Positions 25,020 through 34,001 are shown, numbered from the stretch's first letter. The stretch: DNA of 64,000 nt from Frondihabitans sp. PhB188 (GCF_003752365.1 NZ_RJUO01000001.1:62001-126000), one strand, 5' to 3'. Numbers and translations: made by a program. Notes: generated by a model not told the origin, from the sequence alone.

Positions 25020-26027
25020 TCAGCGAAAGAGCGCGCTGTAGGCGTTGATCGCGGGCTGCCCGCCGAGGTGCGCGTAGAGCACGGTGCTGTCGCGCGGGAT
25101 GTCACCCGAGGTCACGAGGTCGATCAGCCCGGCCATCGACTTGCCCTCGTAGACCGGGTCGATGATGACGCCCTCGAGCGAGCCGGTGAGGCGGATCGCC
25201 TCGAGGGTGGAGTCGACGGGGATCCCGTAGTAGTCGCCGGCCCAGCCCTCGAGCACGGTGATCTCGTCGTCGCGCAGCTCGCGGCCGAGGTCGATCAGCG
25301 ACGCCGTGCTGCGGGCGATGCGGGCGACCTGGGCCCGCGTCTCGTCGATCTTCGCCGACGCGTCGATGCCGATCACGCGGCGCGCGCGTTCCTGCCCCGC
25401 GAAGCCGGCGATCATGCCGGCGTGCGTCGAGCCTGTGACGCTGCAGACCACGATGGTGTCGAAGAAGACGCCGAGCTCGCGCTCCTGCTGCTCGACCTCG
25501 GACGCCCAGTTGGCGAAGCCGAGGCCGCCGAGACGGTGGTCCGAGGCGCCGGCGGGGATCGCGTAGGGCCTGCCGCCCCGCTCGCGTACGTCGTCGAGGG
25601 CTCGTTCCCAGCTGCTCTTGAAGCCGATCCCGAATCCGGCCGGATCAAGCCTGACCTCGGCCCCCATGATCCTCGAGAGCATGATGTTGCCGACGCGGTC
25701 GTTCACCGAGTCGGGCCAGTCGACCCAGTTCTCCTGAACGAGCACCGCCTTCATGCCGAGCTTCGCCGCCACCGCCGCGACCTGGCGGGTGTGGTTCGAC
25801 TGCACGCCGCCGATCGAGACGAGGGTGTCGGCGCCGGAGGCGATGGCGTCGGGCACGAGGTACTCGAGCTTGCGTGTCTTGTTGCCGCCGTAGGCGAGGC
25901 CCGAGTTGACGTCTTCGCGCTTCGCCCAGATGCTCGCGCCGCCGAGGTGCTCGGTGAGGCGCGTCAGCGGGTGCACGGGCGAGGGGCCGAAGGTGAGCGG
26001 GTACCGTTCGAAGTCTGCGAGAGCCAT
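25020..26027 (-). CDS. acdS: 1-aminocyclopropane-1-carboxylate deaminase
   Basis: A 335-residue PLP enzyme that converts ACC, the plant ethylene precursor, to 2-oxobutyrate and ammonia. It aligns along its length with the Pseudomonas ACP enzyme: [13 protein letters not shown] at the start, the PLP lysine in [11 protein letters not shown] (Lys50), and [18 protein letters not shown]. The two residues that separate true ACC deaminases from D-cysteine desulfhydrases are both present: Glu294 in DPVYEGKSM and Leu321 in YAHLGG. The ATG is 6 nt after TAGTGT, so it is probably leaderless. It is divergent from a LysR regulator. A strong sign of plant association. Confidence 0.92.
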   Translation of the reverse strand: MALADFERYPLTFGPSPVHPLTRLTEHLGGASIWAKREDVNSGLAYGGNKTRKLEYLVPDAIASGADTLVSIGGVQSNHTRQVAAVAAKLGMKAVLVQENWVDWPDSVNDRVGNIMLSRIMGAEVRLDPAGFGIGFKSSWERALDDVRERGGRPYAIPAGASDHRLGGLGFANWASEVEQQERELGVFFDTIVVCSVTGSTHAGMIAGFAGQERARRVIGIDASAKIDETRAQVARIARSTASLIDLGRELRDDEITVLEGWAGDYYGIPVDSTLEAIRLTGSLEGVIIDPVYEGKSMAGLIDLVTSGDIPRDSTVLYAHLGGQPAINAYSALFR

Positions 26028-26033
26028 ACGGCG

Positions 26034-26084
26034 ACACTAGGAGTGAGCCGTTGTGCGGGACCAGCACTCTCTTCCGCATACGCT
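26034..26084. promoter_or_regulatory. divergent acdS/lysR leaderless promoters with LysR-type site
   Basis: Within the 63-bp divergent gap, TAGTGT (26039-26034, minus) and TACGCT (26079-26084, plus) each end 6 nt before an ATG. Between them, GTGC (26053-26056) and GCAC (26064-26067) form a dyad with a 7-bp spacer that also satisfies the LysR T-N11-A rule. One regulator site could therefore serve both promoters. Confidence 0.45.
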
Positions 26085-26090
26085 GTTCGG

Positions 26091-27011
26091 ATGAACCGCA
26101 CAAGGCCGACGCTCGATCCGCAACGACTCCGCCTCATCGAGTCGTTCGCCCGCCTCGGCACGGTGCGCGCCGTCGCCGACGAGCACCGCCTCAGCCCGTC
26201 CAGCGTGTCGCAGCAGTTCGCCGTCCTCGAGCGCGAGGCGGGTGCGGTCCTGTTCGAGAGATCAGGGCGCAGGATCCGCCTCACCCCGCTCGGCGAGCTC
26301 CTCGTCGTCCGGGCTCGCGAGCTGCTCGACCGGCTGGAGTCGATCGCCGTCGAGGTCGGCGAGGCCCGCGGCGTCGTCTCAGGACACGTGCGGCTCGCCG
26401 GGTTCGCCAGCTCGGTCGTTCCGCTGCTCGCCACCGCCCGCTCGGCCGTCGTCGCGGCGCATCCGGCCCTGCGGGTCGAGCTCGTCGAGCTCGAGCCGCA
26501 CGAGAGCGTCGCCGCCCTGCAGCGGGGCGAGTGCGATGTCGCGGTCACGTTCGATCAGGAGGACGGCTCGTTCCGGCCCGACCCGGGCGTCGTGCTGCTG
26601 CCGCTCGGCAGCGACCCGCTCATGATCGTGCTGCCAGGCGGTGCACCGAGGAGCGTGAGCGGACTCGTCGAGCTACGCGACGAGGCGTGGGTGCTCGACC
26701 GGGAGGGCAGCTTCCTGGGCGAGCTGGTCCCGCGCCTCTGCCGCCGGGCCGGCTTCGAGCCGACCGTCGCCGCGCGCTTCTCGACGTTCGACCTGGTCGC
26801 CGGTCACGTCGCCGCCGGTCATGGTGTGGCCGTGCTTCCCGAGCTCGCCGTACGGCACCGCTCCGACGTCGTCACGGTGCCCCTCGACGGGCACGGCCAC
26901 CGCCGCGTCTCGATCGCGGTCCGCCGCGGGAGCGCCGGCAGCGGCATGGCGAAGGCGCTCGTCGCGGCCCTGCGCGGGGCGGCTGCCGGTGTCCTGACTC
27001 CGCCCGCTTAG
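26091..27011 (+). CDS. LysR-family transcriptional regulator
   Basis: A 306-residue LysR regulator. The N-terminal winged HTH (about 8-66) reads LRLIESFARLGTVRAVADEH, then SPSSVSQQFAVLEREAGAVLFERSGRRIRLTPLG. A linker helix and a two-lobed periplasmic-binding-like effector domain follow (VRLAGFASSVVPLL to the C-terminus). It is divergent from acdS, so it probably controls ACC deaminase expression. This differs from the Lrp-type AcdR regulators known for proteobacterial acdS. The ATG is 6 nt after TACGCT. Confidence 0.85.
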   Translation: MNRTRPTLDPQRLRLIESFARLGTVRAVADEHRLSPSSVSQQFAVLEREAGAVLFERSGRRIRLTPLGELLVVRARELLDRLESIAVEVGEARGVVSGHVRLAGFASSVVPLLATARSAVVAAHPALRVELVELEPHESVAALQRGECDVAVTFDQEDGSFRPDPGVVLLPLGSDPLMIVLPGGAPRSVSGLVELRDEAWVLDREGSFLGELVPRLCRRAGFEPTVAARFSTFDLVAGHVAAGHGVAVLPELAVRHRSDVVTVPLDGHGHRRVSIAVRRGSAGSGMAKALVAALRGAAAGVLTPPA

Positions 27012-27046
27012 GCTGCGCGCAAGGAAGCGTCGGGCAAGGTGGTCGC

Positions 27047-27724
27047 ATGCGAATCCTTGTAGTCGACGACGAGAAGCGCCTGGCCGACGGAGTGCGGCGC
27101 GCGCTGATGGCCGAGGGCTTCGCGGTCGACGTCGCCCACGACGGGGTCGACGGCCTCTGGTTCGCGCGCGAGAACACCTACGACGCGATCCTGCTCGACC
27201 TCATGATGCCGAAGATGAGCGGCTGGGCCGTGTGCCGGGCGCTGCGCGACGAGCAGAACTGGACGCCCGTGCTCATGCTGACCGCCAAGGACGGCGAGTG
27301 GGATCAGGTCGAGGCTCTCGATGCCGGCGCCGACGACTACGTCACGAAGCCGTTCTCGTTCCCCGTCCTCGTGGCTCGGATCCGCGCGCTCGCCCGGCGG
27401 GGTGCGCCGGCGCGTCCGGTCGTCCACGAGATCGGCGACCTCCGGGTCGATCCGGGCCGCCGCCGTGCCCACCGGGGTGACGACGAGATCGACCTGACGA
27501 GCCGCGAGTTCGCCGTGCTCGAGTTCCTCGCCCGCAATGCCGGCCACGTCGTGTCGAAGCGCCAGATCGTGGCCGGCGTGTGGGACGACGACTTCGACGG
27601 CGATCCGTCGATCGTCGAGGTGTACGTCGCGCACCTGCGACGCAAGCTCGACCGTCCGTACGGCACCGTGACCATCGAGACGGTCCGCGGCGCCGGCTAC
27701 CGACTCGGCACGGGCGATGAGTGA
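27047..27724 (+). CDS. OmpR-family response regulator
   Basis: A 225-residue two-domain regulator. The receiver domain (1-~117) has acidic pocket D7-D8, phosphoacceptor Asp51 in LLDLMMP, Thr79 and Lys101 in TKPF. The C-terminal OmpR/PhoB winged helix (~130-222) ends YVAHLRRKLDRPYGTVTIETVRGAGYRL. Its stop overlaps the start of the kinase gene by 8 bp, so both are made together. ATG at 27047 is preceded by AAGGAAG. Confidence 0.92.
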   Translation: MRILVVDDEKRLADGVRRALMAEGFAVDVAHDGVDGLWFARENTYDAILLDLMMPKMSGWAVCRALRDEQNWTPVLMLTAKDGEWDQVEALDAGADDYVTKPFSFPVLVARIRALARRGAPARPVVHEIGDLRVDPGRRRAHRGDDEIDLTSREFAVLEFLARNAGHVVSKRQIVAGVWDDDFDGDPSIVEVYVAHLRRKLDRPYGTVTIETVRGAGYRLGTGDE

Positions 27725-29039
27725 CGTCGCGCGCCGACGGCGCTCCATCCGAACGCGCGCCACGGCCTGGGTCGCTCTCATCGCGCTCGTCGTCGGCGCC
27801 CTCGGTGCGGCCGCGTTCGTGGTCGTCCTCCGCCACTCGCTGCACGACGGCGTCAGGTCGGCGGCCGAGCAGACCCTCAGCACCATCTCCAGCCGCGTCG
27901 AGACCGAAGGGGCGGGCGTCGTGACCGGTCAGGACGACGACCTGCTCGTGCAGCTCCAGACCGACAGCGGCTCCGTGGTGGCTCATGGCGACGACGCGGG
28001 CGGCTCGACGCTGTCGACCGACGACGGCGCCATCGTCGTCCGCGACGACGAGCGCTGGCTGCTCGTCTCCGACGACGTCGACGCGGCAGGCATCGACGAC
28101 GCGATCCTCGTCGTCGGCGCATCCCTCGACGATGCCGACGACGCCGTCTCCACCGTGATCCAGCTCCTTGTGATCGTGGTCCCGATCGTGGTCGTGGCCA
28201 TGGCGATCCTGACCTGGATCGTCGTCGGCCGGGCGCTGCGCCCCGTGGAGCGGATACGGCTCGACGCCGAGGCCATCCGCGGTGCGGGGCTCCACGACCG
28301 CGTCGTCGAACCCGGAACCGGCGACGAGGTCGACCGCCTCGCCCGCACCCTCAACGGCATGCTCGGCCGCCTCGACGCAGCCCAGTCGGCGCAGCAGCGC
28401 TTCGTCTCCGACGCCTCGCACGAACTCCGCTCGCCCCTCGCGACCGTGCGCCAGCACGCCGAGCTCGCACGGCTCTACCCCGACGAGACGAGCCTCAGCG
28501 AGCTGGCCGACGTCGTGCTCTCGGAAGGCACCCGGCAGCAGGAACTCGTCGACTCTCTCCTCCTCCTGAGCAGGCTCGACGAGATCGCGCCCAGCACCCG
28601 TTCGGCGGTGGACCTCGACGACGTCGTCCTCGCCGAGGCGTCGCGGGTCCGGGCCCTGGGGCGAGTGGCCGTCGACAGCTCCCAGGTCGCAGCCGTCCGG
28701 GTGACGGGCGACGAGCGCCTGCTCACGATGGCCGTCCGCAACCTCGTCGACAACGCGGCGCGCCACGCCGGGAGCCGGGTGCGTGTCAGCACGGCGCTCG
28801 CCGGCGACACCGTGATGCTCATCGTCGACGACGACGGCGCCGGTATCCCCGAGGCCGACCGCGAGCGGGTGTTCGACCGGTTCGTCCGCCTCGACGAGGG
28901 CCGCGACCGCGACTCGGGCGGGTCGGGGCTGGGCCTGGCGATCGTCGAGTCGGTCGTGCGATCGCACGGGGGGACGGTCGCGGTCGAGACCGCCGACGGG
29001 GGCGGGGCGCGGTTCGTCGTGCGAGTTCCTGCCGCTTAG
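27717..29039 (+). CDS. sensor histidine kinase
   Basis: A 440-residue inner-membrane kinase. TM1 is near residues 15-38 and an extracytoplasmic sensor of about 105 residues follows, strikingly rich in Asp. TM2 is near 140-165, then a HAMP region. The phosphoacceptor His235 lies in SDASHELRSPL, and the ATPase domain has NLVDNAARHAG, DDDGAGIP and GSGLGLAIV. It pairs with the response regulator upstream and is followed by a secreted lipoprotein with PepSY-like repeats. This resembles systems that sense metals, cations or envelope conditions. The ligand is unknown. Confidence 0.9.
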   Translation: MSDVARRRRSIRTRATAWVALIALVVGALGAAAFVVVLRHSLHDGVRSAAEQTLSTISSRVETEGAGVVTGQDDDLLVQLQTDSGSVVAHGDDAGGSTLSTDDGAIVVRDDERWLLVSDDVDAAGIDDAILVVGASLDDADDAVSTVIQLLVIVVPIVVVAMAILTWIVVGRALRPVERIRLDAEAIRGAGLHDRVVEPGTGDEVDRLARTLNGMLGRLDAAQSAQQRFVSDASHELRSPLATVRQHAELARLYPDETSLSELADVVLSEGTRQQELVDSLLLLSRLDEIAPSTRSAVDLDDVVLAEASRVRALGRVAVDSSQVAAVRVTGDERLLTMAVRNLVDNAARHAGSRVRVSTALAGDTVMLIVDDDGAGIPEADRERVFDRFVRLDEGRDRDSGGSGLGLAIVESVVRSHGGTVAVETADGGGARFVVRVPAA

Positions 29040-29074
29040 GCTCCGCTTAAGCATCGCCCCGGCACTCTGGACGC

Positions 29075-29704
29075 ATGTTCACCACGAAGAAGCCCCAGAC
29101 CATCGCCCTCGCCGTCGCCCTTCCCCTGGTCGGCGCTCTCGCCCTCGCCGGCTGCTCGACCTCCACCGCCGATCAGGGCGCAGGCTCGGGGAGCTCGCCG
29201 ACCACCGCGGCCTCGGCTCCTGCCACGACCTCGTCGCCCGCACCCGGGGCTACGTCGAGCGCCTCGGACGCCGGGGCCCTGACGACGGCTGCGAAGACCG
29301 CCCTGGCCGCGGTCTCCGGGGGGTCGATCCTGTCGATCGAGCAGGAGGCCGGCGCGACGTCGTGGGAGATCCTGGTCGCGACGTCAGACGGAGCCGAGCA
29401 GGAGGTCCACACGGGCGCGGATGGCACCTCGATTACCGCCGGTCCCGCGAAGAAGCCGACGGACGCCGAGGACCTCGCCGAGAACAAGGCGTTCGTCGCC
29501 GCCTCGGGCATCGGCTACGCGAAGGCCGCGTCGACGATGACGGCCACCGTGGCAGGCACGGTCGTCGAGCTCGGTCTGGACGACCACCTCGGGAAGACCG
29601 TCTGGGAGGGCGACGTCGTCGACGCGGCCGGCGCCAAGCACAGCATCCGTCTCGACAGCAGCACCGGCGCCGTCGTCACGAACACCGTCGACAGCGACGA
29701 CTGA
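29075..29704 (+). CDS. PepSY-like lipoprotein
   Basis: A 209-residue lipoprotein. The signal peptide ends in a clear lipobox LALAGC, followed by a Ser/Thr/Ala-rich linker (about 28-70). Two ~55-residue repeats follow, each with the pattern of PepSY domains (GSILSIEQEAGATSWEILV; VVELGLDDHLGKTVWEGDVVDAAG). It sits on the outer face of the membrane. It lies 35 bp downstream of the kinase gene and is probably co-expressed; it could modulate the kinase sensor or be a target of the system. Confidence 0.8.
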   Translation: MFTTKKPQTIALAVALPLVGALALAGCSTSTADQGAGSGSSPTTAASAPATTSSPAPGATSSASDAGALTTAAKTALAAVSGGSILSIEQEAGATSWEILVATSDGAEQEVHTGADGTSITAGPAKKPTDAEDLAENKAFVAASGIGYAKAASTMTATVAGTVVELGLDDHLGKTVWEGDVVDAAGAKHSIRLDSSTGAVVTNTVDSDD

Positions 29705-29796
29705 GTTCGGGTAGAACAGTGTCCCGCGCCGATTTCTCGAGCGCGATTTCTCGATCATGGCACGACGAGATGCCACACCAGAACAGGAAACCCGAC

Positions 29797-29916
29797 GTGA
29801 GCAAGGACGACCACCAGAACATGCTCACGGTCGTGGGCTATATCGCCCGACACTCGAAGCAGCGGCCCTCCGGTGACGTGACGGACACCAGGTGGCGCTA
29901 CTTGCTGATGAGCTGA
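29797..29916 (+). CDS. possible small protein
   Basis: A possible 39-residue polypeptide starting at GTG (AGGAAA 6 nt upstream) and ending at 29916. It contains LTVVGYIARHSKQRPSGD. An ATG at 29770 in the same frame would extend it to 48 residues. No family recognised. The rest of the 29705-30029 gap shows TAGTCT near 29968, a likely -10 for the downstream TetR gene. Confidence 0.25.
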   Translation: MSKDDHQNMLTVVGYIARHSKQRPSGDVTDTRWRYLLMS

Positions 29917-30029
29917 GGCAACGACCCCGACAAGGGCGAATGAGCTCGATTGTGCTCGTGCTCGCCTAGTCTTTCGTCTGCGGGTCCACAACGCTGGAGA
30001 CCCCGCCGGACGAGCCAGGGGAGTGATCA

Positions 30030-30605
30030 ATGACGAGCGGCCCCGTCGCCCGCGACAAGCTGTTGCGCAACGCCGAGCGGTACATCCTGCGTCACGGCCT
30101 CCTCGACCTGACCCTGACGGCACTCGCCGAGGGCATCGGGTCGAACAGGCGCATGCTCCTCTATCACTTCTCGTCGCTCGACGAGCTCGTCCGGGAAGCG
30201 GTGGGCGACATCATCGCGCGTCGGGAGCTCACCACCCGCCTCATCGATATCCTCGATGGCGACGGCGCTCTCGTCGATCGCCTCGACGCCGCCTGGGCGC
30301 ACATCGCCGACCCCGCGCAGGAGTCGTGGCATCGCCTGTACTTCGCCCAGCTGGGGCGCGCGATCGAAGACCCGTCGACCTACGAGGCGTTTCTCGACCA
30401 GAGCAAAATGAGGATGACTTCCCTGCTCGTGGACGCCGTGGCCGGCGCGGGCATCCCCGAGCCCGAGCCCGTCGCGCGGTCGCTCTCGGCCCTCTGGAGC
30501 GGCCTGCAGATCGCTTTGCTCAGCGGTGCGGGTCGAGGCGACCTTGCCGAAGCCCATCATGCGGCGGCTGTGGCGCTGCTCGGCGGAGTCCCGGCGAGGC
30601 GATAG
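30030..30605 (+). CDS. TetR-family regulator
   Basis: A 191-residue TetR protein. The HTH is visible (AERYILRHGLLDLTLTALAEGIGSNRRMLLYHFSS) and a helical ligand domain follows. GGGGAG before the ATG decides the start. It ends 33 bp before the flavin monooxygenase gene; the monooxygenase promoter overlaps its stop codon and contains a perfect palindrome. It is therefore the likely repressor of that gene. Confidence 0.85.
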   Translation: MTSGPVARDKLLRNAERYILRHGLLDLTLTALAEGIGSNRRMLLYHFSSLDELVREAVGDIIARRELTTRLIDILDGDGALVDRLDAAWAHIADPAQESWHRLYFAQLGRAIEDPSTYEAFLDQSKMRMTSLLVDAVAGAGIPEPEPVARSLSALWSGLQIALLSGAGRGDLAEAHHAAAVALLGGVPARR

Positions 30606-30636
30606 ACACGCGCCATTAATGAACTCTATAGTTCAT
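30603..30636 (+). promoter_or_regulatory. leaderless promoter with palindromic operator
   Basis: -35-like TAGACA (30603-30608, overlapping the TetR stop), 18-bp spacer, -10 TATAGT (30627-30632). The predicted +1 is at or within a base of the ATG at 30639, so there is no leader. A perfect palindrome ATGAACT (30619-30625), CTAT, AGTTCAT (30630-30636) covers the -10. A repressor bound here would block polymerase directly. Confidence 0.6.
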
Positions 30637-30638
30637 AA

Positions 30639-32018
30639 ATGACCGACTCCGCATCCAGCACACCCGCGCCCTTCGTCATCGGGTTCTTCGAGCACATGAA
30701 TCCGAACGGCATGACGGGTGCCACTTGGCGCCACCCTGACAACCGCGGCTCGGACTACCTCGACCTCGAGTACTGGATGTCGCTTGCCCGGCGTCTCGAC
30801 GAGGCGCACGCCGACTTCCTCTTCTTCGCCGACAGCTACGGCAGCCCGGCCGTCGATGGCGTCGTGCCCGACACGGCGATCCGAATGGGCGACCACATCC
30901 CGGCCGCCGACCCGTTCGCCGTTGTACCGGCCATCTTCGCGGTCACGAAGCACCTGCCGGTCGTGGTGACGGCATCGACGATCTTCGAGGAGCCGTACGC
31001 GAATGCCCGCCGCTTCGCCACGCTCGACCACATCTCGAAGGGCCGGATCGGCTGGAACGTCGTGACCTCGGCCGGGGCGCAGGCCGCCGCGGACTCGTTC
31101 GGTCGCGACCTCGTCCCGCACGACGAGCGCTATGATCGCGCCGACGACTACCTCGCCCTCAGCTACCGGCTTTTCGAGGGGAGCTGGGAGGCGGATGCGG
31201 TGCCGAAAGACCGGGTGTCGGGCACGTATGCGGATCCTGCGAAGGTGCACTCCGTCCGCTACGACGGACCGTTCTTCCGCTCCAAAGGAGTGTTCTCGGT
31301 CGAGCCGTCGCCCCAGCGCGTGCCGTTCGTCTTCCAAGCGGGGAGCTCGGGGCGAGGTCGCGAGTTCGCCGCCACCCACGCGGAGTGCGTCTTCTTGCAG
31401 GGGACGACCGTCGAGGGTGACGCGGCCTCGGTCGCGGACATCCGAGAGCGGGCCGACGCAGCTGGCCGCGACGGAAGCGCGATCCAAATTCTCGTCGGCC
31501 TCACCGTGATTATCGGCGACACCCCCGACGAGGCCCGCGCGAAGTACGAGGAGTTCGCTTCGTTCCACTCGGAGGAGATCGCCGCGTCGCAGTTCTCGCA
31601 CTACTCGGGAGTCGACCTCCTCGCGCTCGATCCCGACCAGCCGATCCCGGCAGGCAACGACGAGCTGAGCCAGTCAAACGTGCGCCGTTTCGACGGATGG
31701 ACGGTGCGCGAGATCCTGAACGAGCTGAAGACCCGAGGCGTTCGCGGCATGATCCTCGTCGGCACCGCCGCGGAGGTCGCCGACCGTATGGAGCAGTACG
31801 CGAACGACACCGGAGTCGACGGATTCCTGATGGAGACGTACACGAACCCTGGAACCTACGACGAGATCCTCGACCAGCTGCTGCCCGAGCTGCGCACTCG
31901 CGGACGGGCGCCTCTGCCGTTCACCACGTCGACGCTCCGCGAGCGATTCCAAGGTCACGGAAAGCGTCTCGTCTCCGACTCGCATCCGGCATCGGCTCAC
32001 CGGGTCGGGAGAATCTAG
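30639..32018 (+). CDS. NtaA/SnaA/DszA-family FMN-dependent monooxygenase
   Basis: A 459-residue luciferase-like flavin monooxygenase. It shows the family patterns WRHPDNRGSDYLDLEYW near residue 30, then ADSYG, GRIGWNVVTSAG, RYDRADDYL, PQRVPFVFQAGSSGRGREFAA and FLMETYTNPGTYDEILDQLLPELRTRG. Such enzymes use FMNH2 supplied by a partner reductase to oxidise sulfonates, chelators or heterocycles. No flavin reductase is encoded nearby. Expression is probably controlled by the upstream TetR protein through the palindrome. The ATG has no ribosome site; the transcript is likely leaderless. Confidence 0.85.
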   Translation: MTDSASSTPAPFVIGFFEHMNPNGMTGATWRHPDNRGSDYLDLEYWMSLARRLDEAHADFLFFADSYGSPAVDGVVPDTAIRMGDHIPAADPFAVVPAIFAVTKHLPVVVTASTIFEEPYANARRFATLDHISKGRIGWNVVTSAGAQAAADSFGRDLVPHDERYDRADDYLALSYRLFEGSWEADAVPKDRVSGTYADPAKVHSVRYDGPFFRSKGVFSVEPSPQRVPFVFQAGSSGRGREFAATHAECVFLQGTTVEGDAASVADIRERADAAGRDGSAIQILVGLTVIIGDTPDEARAKYEEFASFHSEEIAASQFSHYSGVDLLALDPDQPIPAGNDELSQSNVRRFDGWTVREILNELKTRGVRGMILVGTAAEVADRMEQYANDTGVDGFLMETYTNPGTYDEILDQLLPELRTRGRAPLPFTTSTLRERFQGHGKRLVSDSHPASAHRVGRI

Positions 32019-32031
32019 CCTCTGGAGTCGA

Positions 32032-32463
32032 TCAGGGGGAGGCCGGCCTGCGCCCGACCGACGACTGGAACCTGACGAGGTAGCCGTCGGGATCCTGCAC
32101 CAGGAACTGCCGGACACCGGCGTCCTCGTCGCCGACGCGGTACCACCTCGTCTCGGGCTCCAGGAACAGCTCGACGTCGGCGCGGTTCAGGGCTTCGGCC
32201 AGGGCGCCGGCGTCGGGGACGGTGATCTGGAAGTTGATGCCCCTGCCGAGTGGGGCCTCGAGGGCGCCGGTGACCCAGTTTCGGCCGACGCCTATCTGCT
32301 CCAGCATGAGGTGCGCGGAGCCGAGTGCGATGTACGCGAACCGCTCGGCCGGCCGCGAGTACCTGATGTCGAAGCCGAAAAGGTCGCACCAGAACCGGAG
32401 GCTCCGATCAAGGTCGGTGACGAGCAGCTCGGGGACGAGCGCGGGGTCGAGGGTGTCCGTCAC
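32032..32463 (-). CDS. VOC/glyoxalase-family protein
   Basis: A 143-residue single-chain VOC protein with two beta-alpha-beta-beta-beta motifs: LVPELLVTDLDRSLRFWCDLFGF, then FLVQDPDGYLVRFQSS. This is the bleomycin-resistance/glyoxalase fold. Metal ligands are partly recognisable (Glu in LMLEQ). It may bind or modify a small molecule; the specific role is unknown. GTG start. Convergent with the monooxygenase gene. Confidence 0.8.
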   Translation of the reverse strand: MTDTLDPALVPELLVTDLDRSLRFWCDLFGFDIRYSRPAERFAYIALGSAHLMLEQIGVGRNWVTGALEAPLGRGINFQITVPDAGALAEALNRADVELFLEPETRWYRVGDEDAGVRQFLVQDPDGYLVRFQSSVGRRPASP

Positions 32464-32500
32464 GCTGTCATCGTCTCACCGACCGCGTGGCGGGCGGGCC

Positions 32501-32836
32501 CTAGGCGGACACCGCGACGAGCGGAGCGAGCGTGATGGCGAGGCTGATGAGCAGCGGCGGCACGAAGAGGACAGCGCCGCGGCGCCTGCGGCCGGCGAAG
32601 GCCAGGAGCGCTGAGATGACGACGAGCACAGCCCAGACGCTGCCAGTGACGATGCCGAGGGCGACCGCCGCCGACTCCTCGCCTCGATCTGCGGGGACGA
32701 GGATCGCGAGAAGCACGAGCCAGCCGACTGGTCCCGCGCAGAGGAGGGCGAGGACGCTGGCGACGGCACTCGGCCAGCCCGGCGGCCTTCGTGCGGGCAC
32801 CGATACGGGGCTGCCGGCGACGTCTGCTGTGTGCAT
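32501..32836 (-). CDS. small polytopic membrane protein, hypothetical
   Basis: A 111-residue protein with three hydrophobic helices (SVLALLCAGPVGWLVLLAIL; LGIVTGSVWAVLVVISALLAF; VLFVPPLLISLAITLAPLV) and a basic loop GRRRRG. The ATG at 32836 is preceded by GAGAGT-N6, the leaderless spacing seen elsewhere. No family recognised. Confidence 0.55.
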   Translation of the reverse strand: MHTADVAGSPVSVPARRPPGWPSAVASVLALLCAGPVGWLVLLAILVPADRGEESAAVALGIVTGSVWAVLVVISALLAFAGRRRRGAVLFVPPLLISLAITLAPLVAVSA

Positions 32837-33100
32837 GCGTCCACTCTCGCCGTGGGGCCGCCGAGGGGAGTCCTTCGTCAGGGGTGAGTGCTCTCCCTCG
32901 CGCGGATAATTCGACAACGCGTCGCTTCGGGCGAACGCAGATCGGAGTAGCTCGCCGACAGATACCGCACCGACCGGACGAACACCGCACGAGACGGCGC
33001 AGTGTTCGCCCAGAGCGAACAAAATCGGACCGATCTGGCGTCGTGCGATGCGGTGATTTTCGGCGGTTTTGAGACGATTGAGCACGCCTCAACGGATGGA
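32837..33100. other. non-coding gap with an inverted repeat
   Basis: About 260 bp without a convincing gene. TGTTCG (33003-33008) and CGAACA (33016-33021) form a 6-bp dyad with a 7-bp spacer. The stretch 33020-33085 is less GC-rich than its surroundings. It could be the promoter region of the small membrane gene or debris linked to the decayed AraC gene. Confidence 0.4.
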
Positions 33101-33925
33101 TCAGGTCTCTGAGTCGAGGGCGGGAGCCTCACCAGCTCCCGCCCTGTCTGTCTTCCACGGTCGGCCTCCTTGCCCCGTCACCGGTGCAGTGTCTCCCGCG
33201 GAGACTCGTCGTACGGTGTCGCCTCGCGTGGGGTCGCCCGCGACGAGGGCGGCGTGCGCGCCCGCGATCCGCGCGGCCCGGACGTATTGCATCGGCGATT
33301 GACCCCGCTCGCGATGGAACGCCTGCAGCAGACCGTGCTCCGAGAGGCGGGCTGCCGACGCGATGTCCTGCACGGTGAGAGGGGACTGCACGTGGTCGTC
33401 GACGTAGGCGACCGCGCGGCGGCGCTGCCGCGGGCCTTGCGGACGGGGGCAGCAACGAGGCCGAACCCGTTGATCGCGCTGACGATGAGATAGCGGGCCG
33501 ACTCCCGGCGCACCAGGTCGTTCTCGTACATGTCGCGTCTGCCGAGCACGCCCCGCCGGTAGCTGGTGATCGTCTGGTGCCACAGCCAGGCGTTCGCCGC
33601 ATCGACAGGGGCGACGGCCCCCTCGATCAGGTTGACCTCATCGACATCAAAGACCTGTCTCGCCGTCTCGTGCATGAGGTCGGACGAGAACGAGCACGTC
33701 GACACGTCGGCATGATCGATGGTGAATCTCATCGCCTGCCCCGGAGGCATCACGAGCGAGCCGCCTGCCTCGACGAAGCGCCCGGACCCCCAGGGGTCGT
33801 AGCGGTAGGTCCCGGCGTGGAGCTCGACAAACATGAACTCGTCCATCGGATCGAGATCGATCGTGAACTCGGCGCCGAGATGCCATACCCGCCGCGACTC
33901 CCGGGAGTCGAGGCGCCATGCGCGC
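33101..33925 (-). pseudogene. decayed AraC-family regulator
   Basis: Remnant of an AraC regulator similar in layout to the intact one at 18660-19628. The sensor-domain part (FMFVELHAGTYRYDPWGSG through RYLIVSAINGFGLVAAPV) is in one frame. The first HTH (LTVQDIASAARLSEHGLLQAF..RGQSPMQYV) is in another, so a frameshift lies near 33430-33460. The second HTH is missing: the sequence stops resembling the family after AGDPTRGDTV. The N-terminal ~60 residues are also lost, where the dispersed repeat at 33941-34001 abuts. Unlikely to be functional. Confidence 0.7.
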
Positions 33926-33940
33926 GTGGCGGCGGTGGGC

Positions 33941-34001
33941 GACACCGGAGACGCACGCCGACACCGGATATCGCCGGTGTCGGGCGGCGAAAGCGGTGTC
34001 G
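33941..34001. repeat. dispersed repeat, copy A
   Basis: Contains the perfect inverted repeat GACACCGG (33960-33967), ATATCG, CCGGTGTC (33974-33981). This is followed by a 19-bp unit CGGTGTCGGGCGGCGAAAG (33975-33993) and the start of a second unit (33994-34001). An extra GACACCGG lies at 33941. Nearly the same arrangement occurs at 38323-38427. Confidence 0.75.

Noticed and set aside
33003-33021. LexA/SOS box
   Set aside because: The dyad is TGTTCG-N7-CGAACA, the reverse order of the actinobacterial CGAAC-N4-GTTCG type box, and no SOS gene follows.
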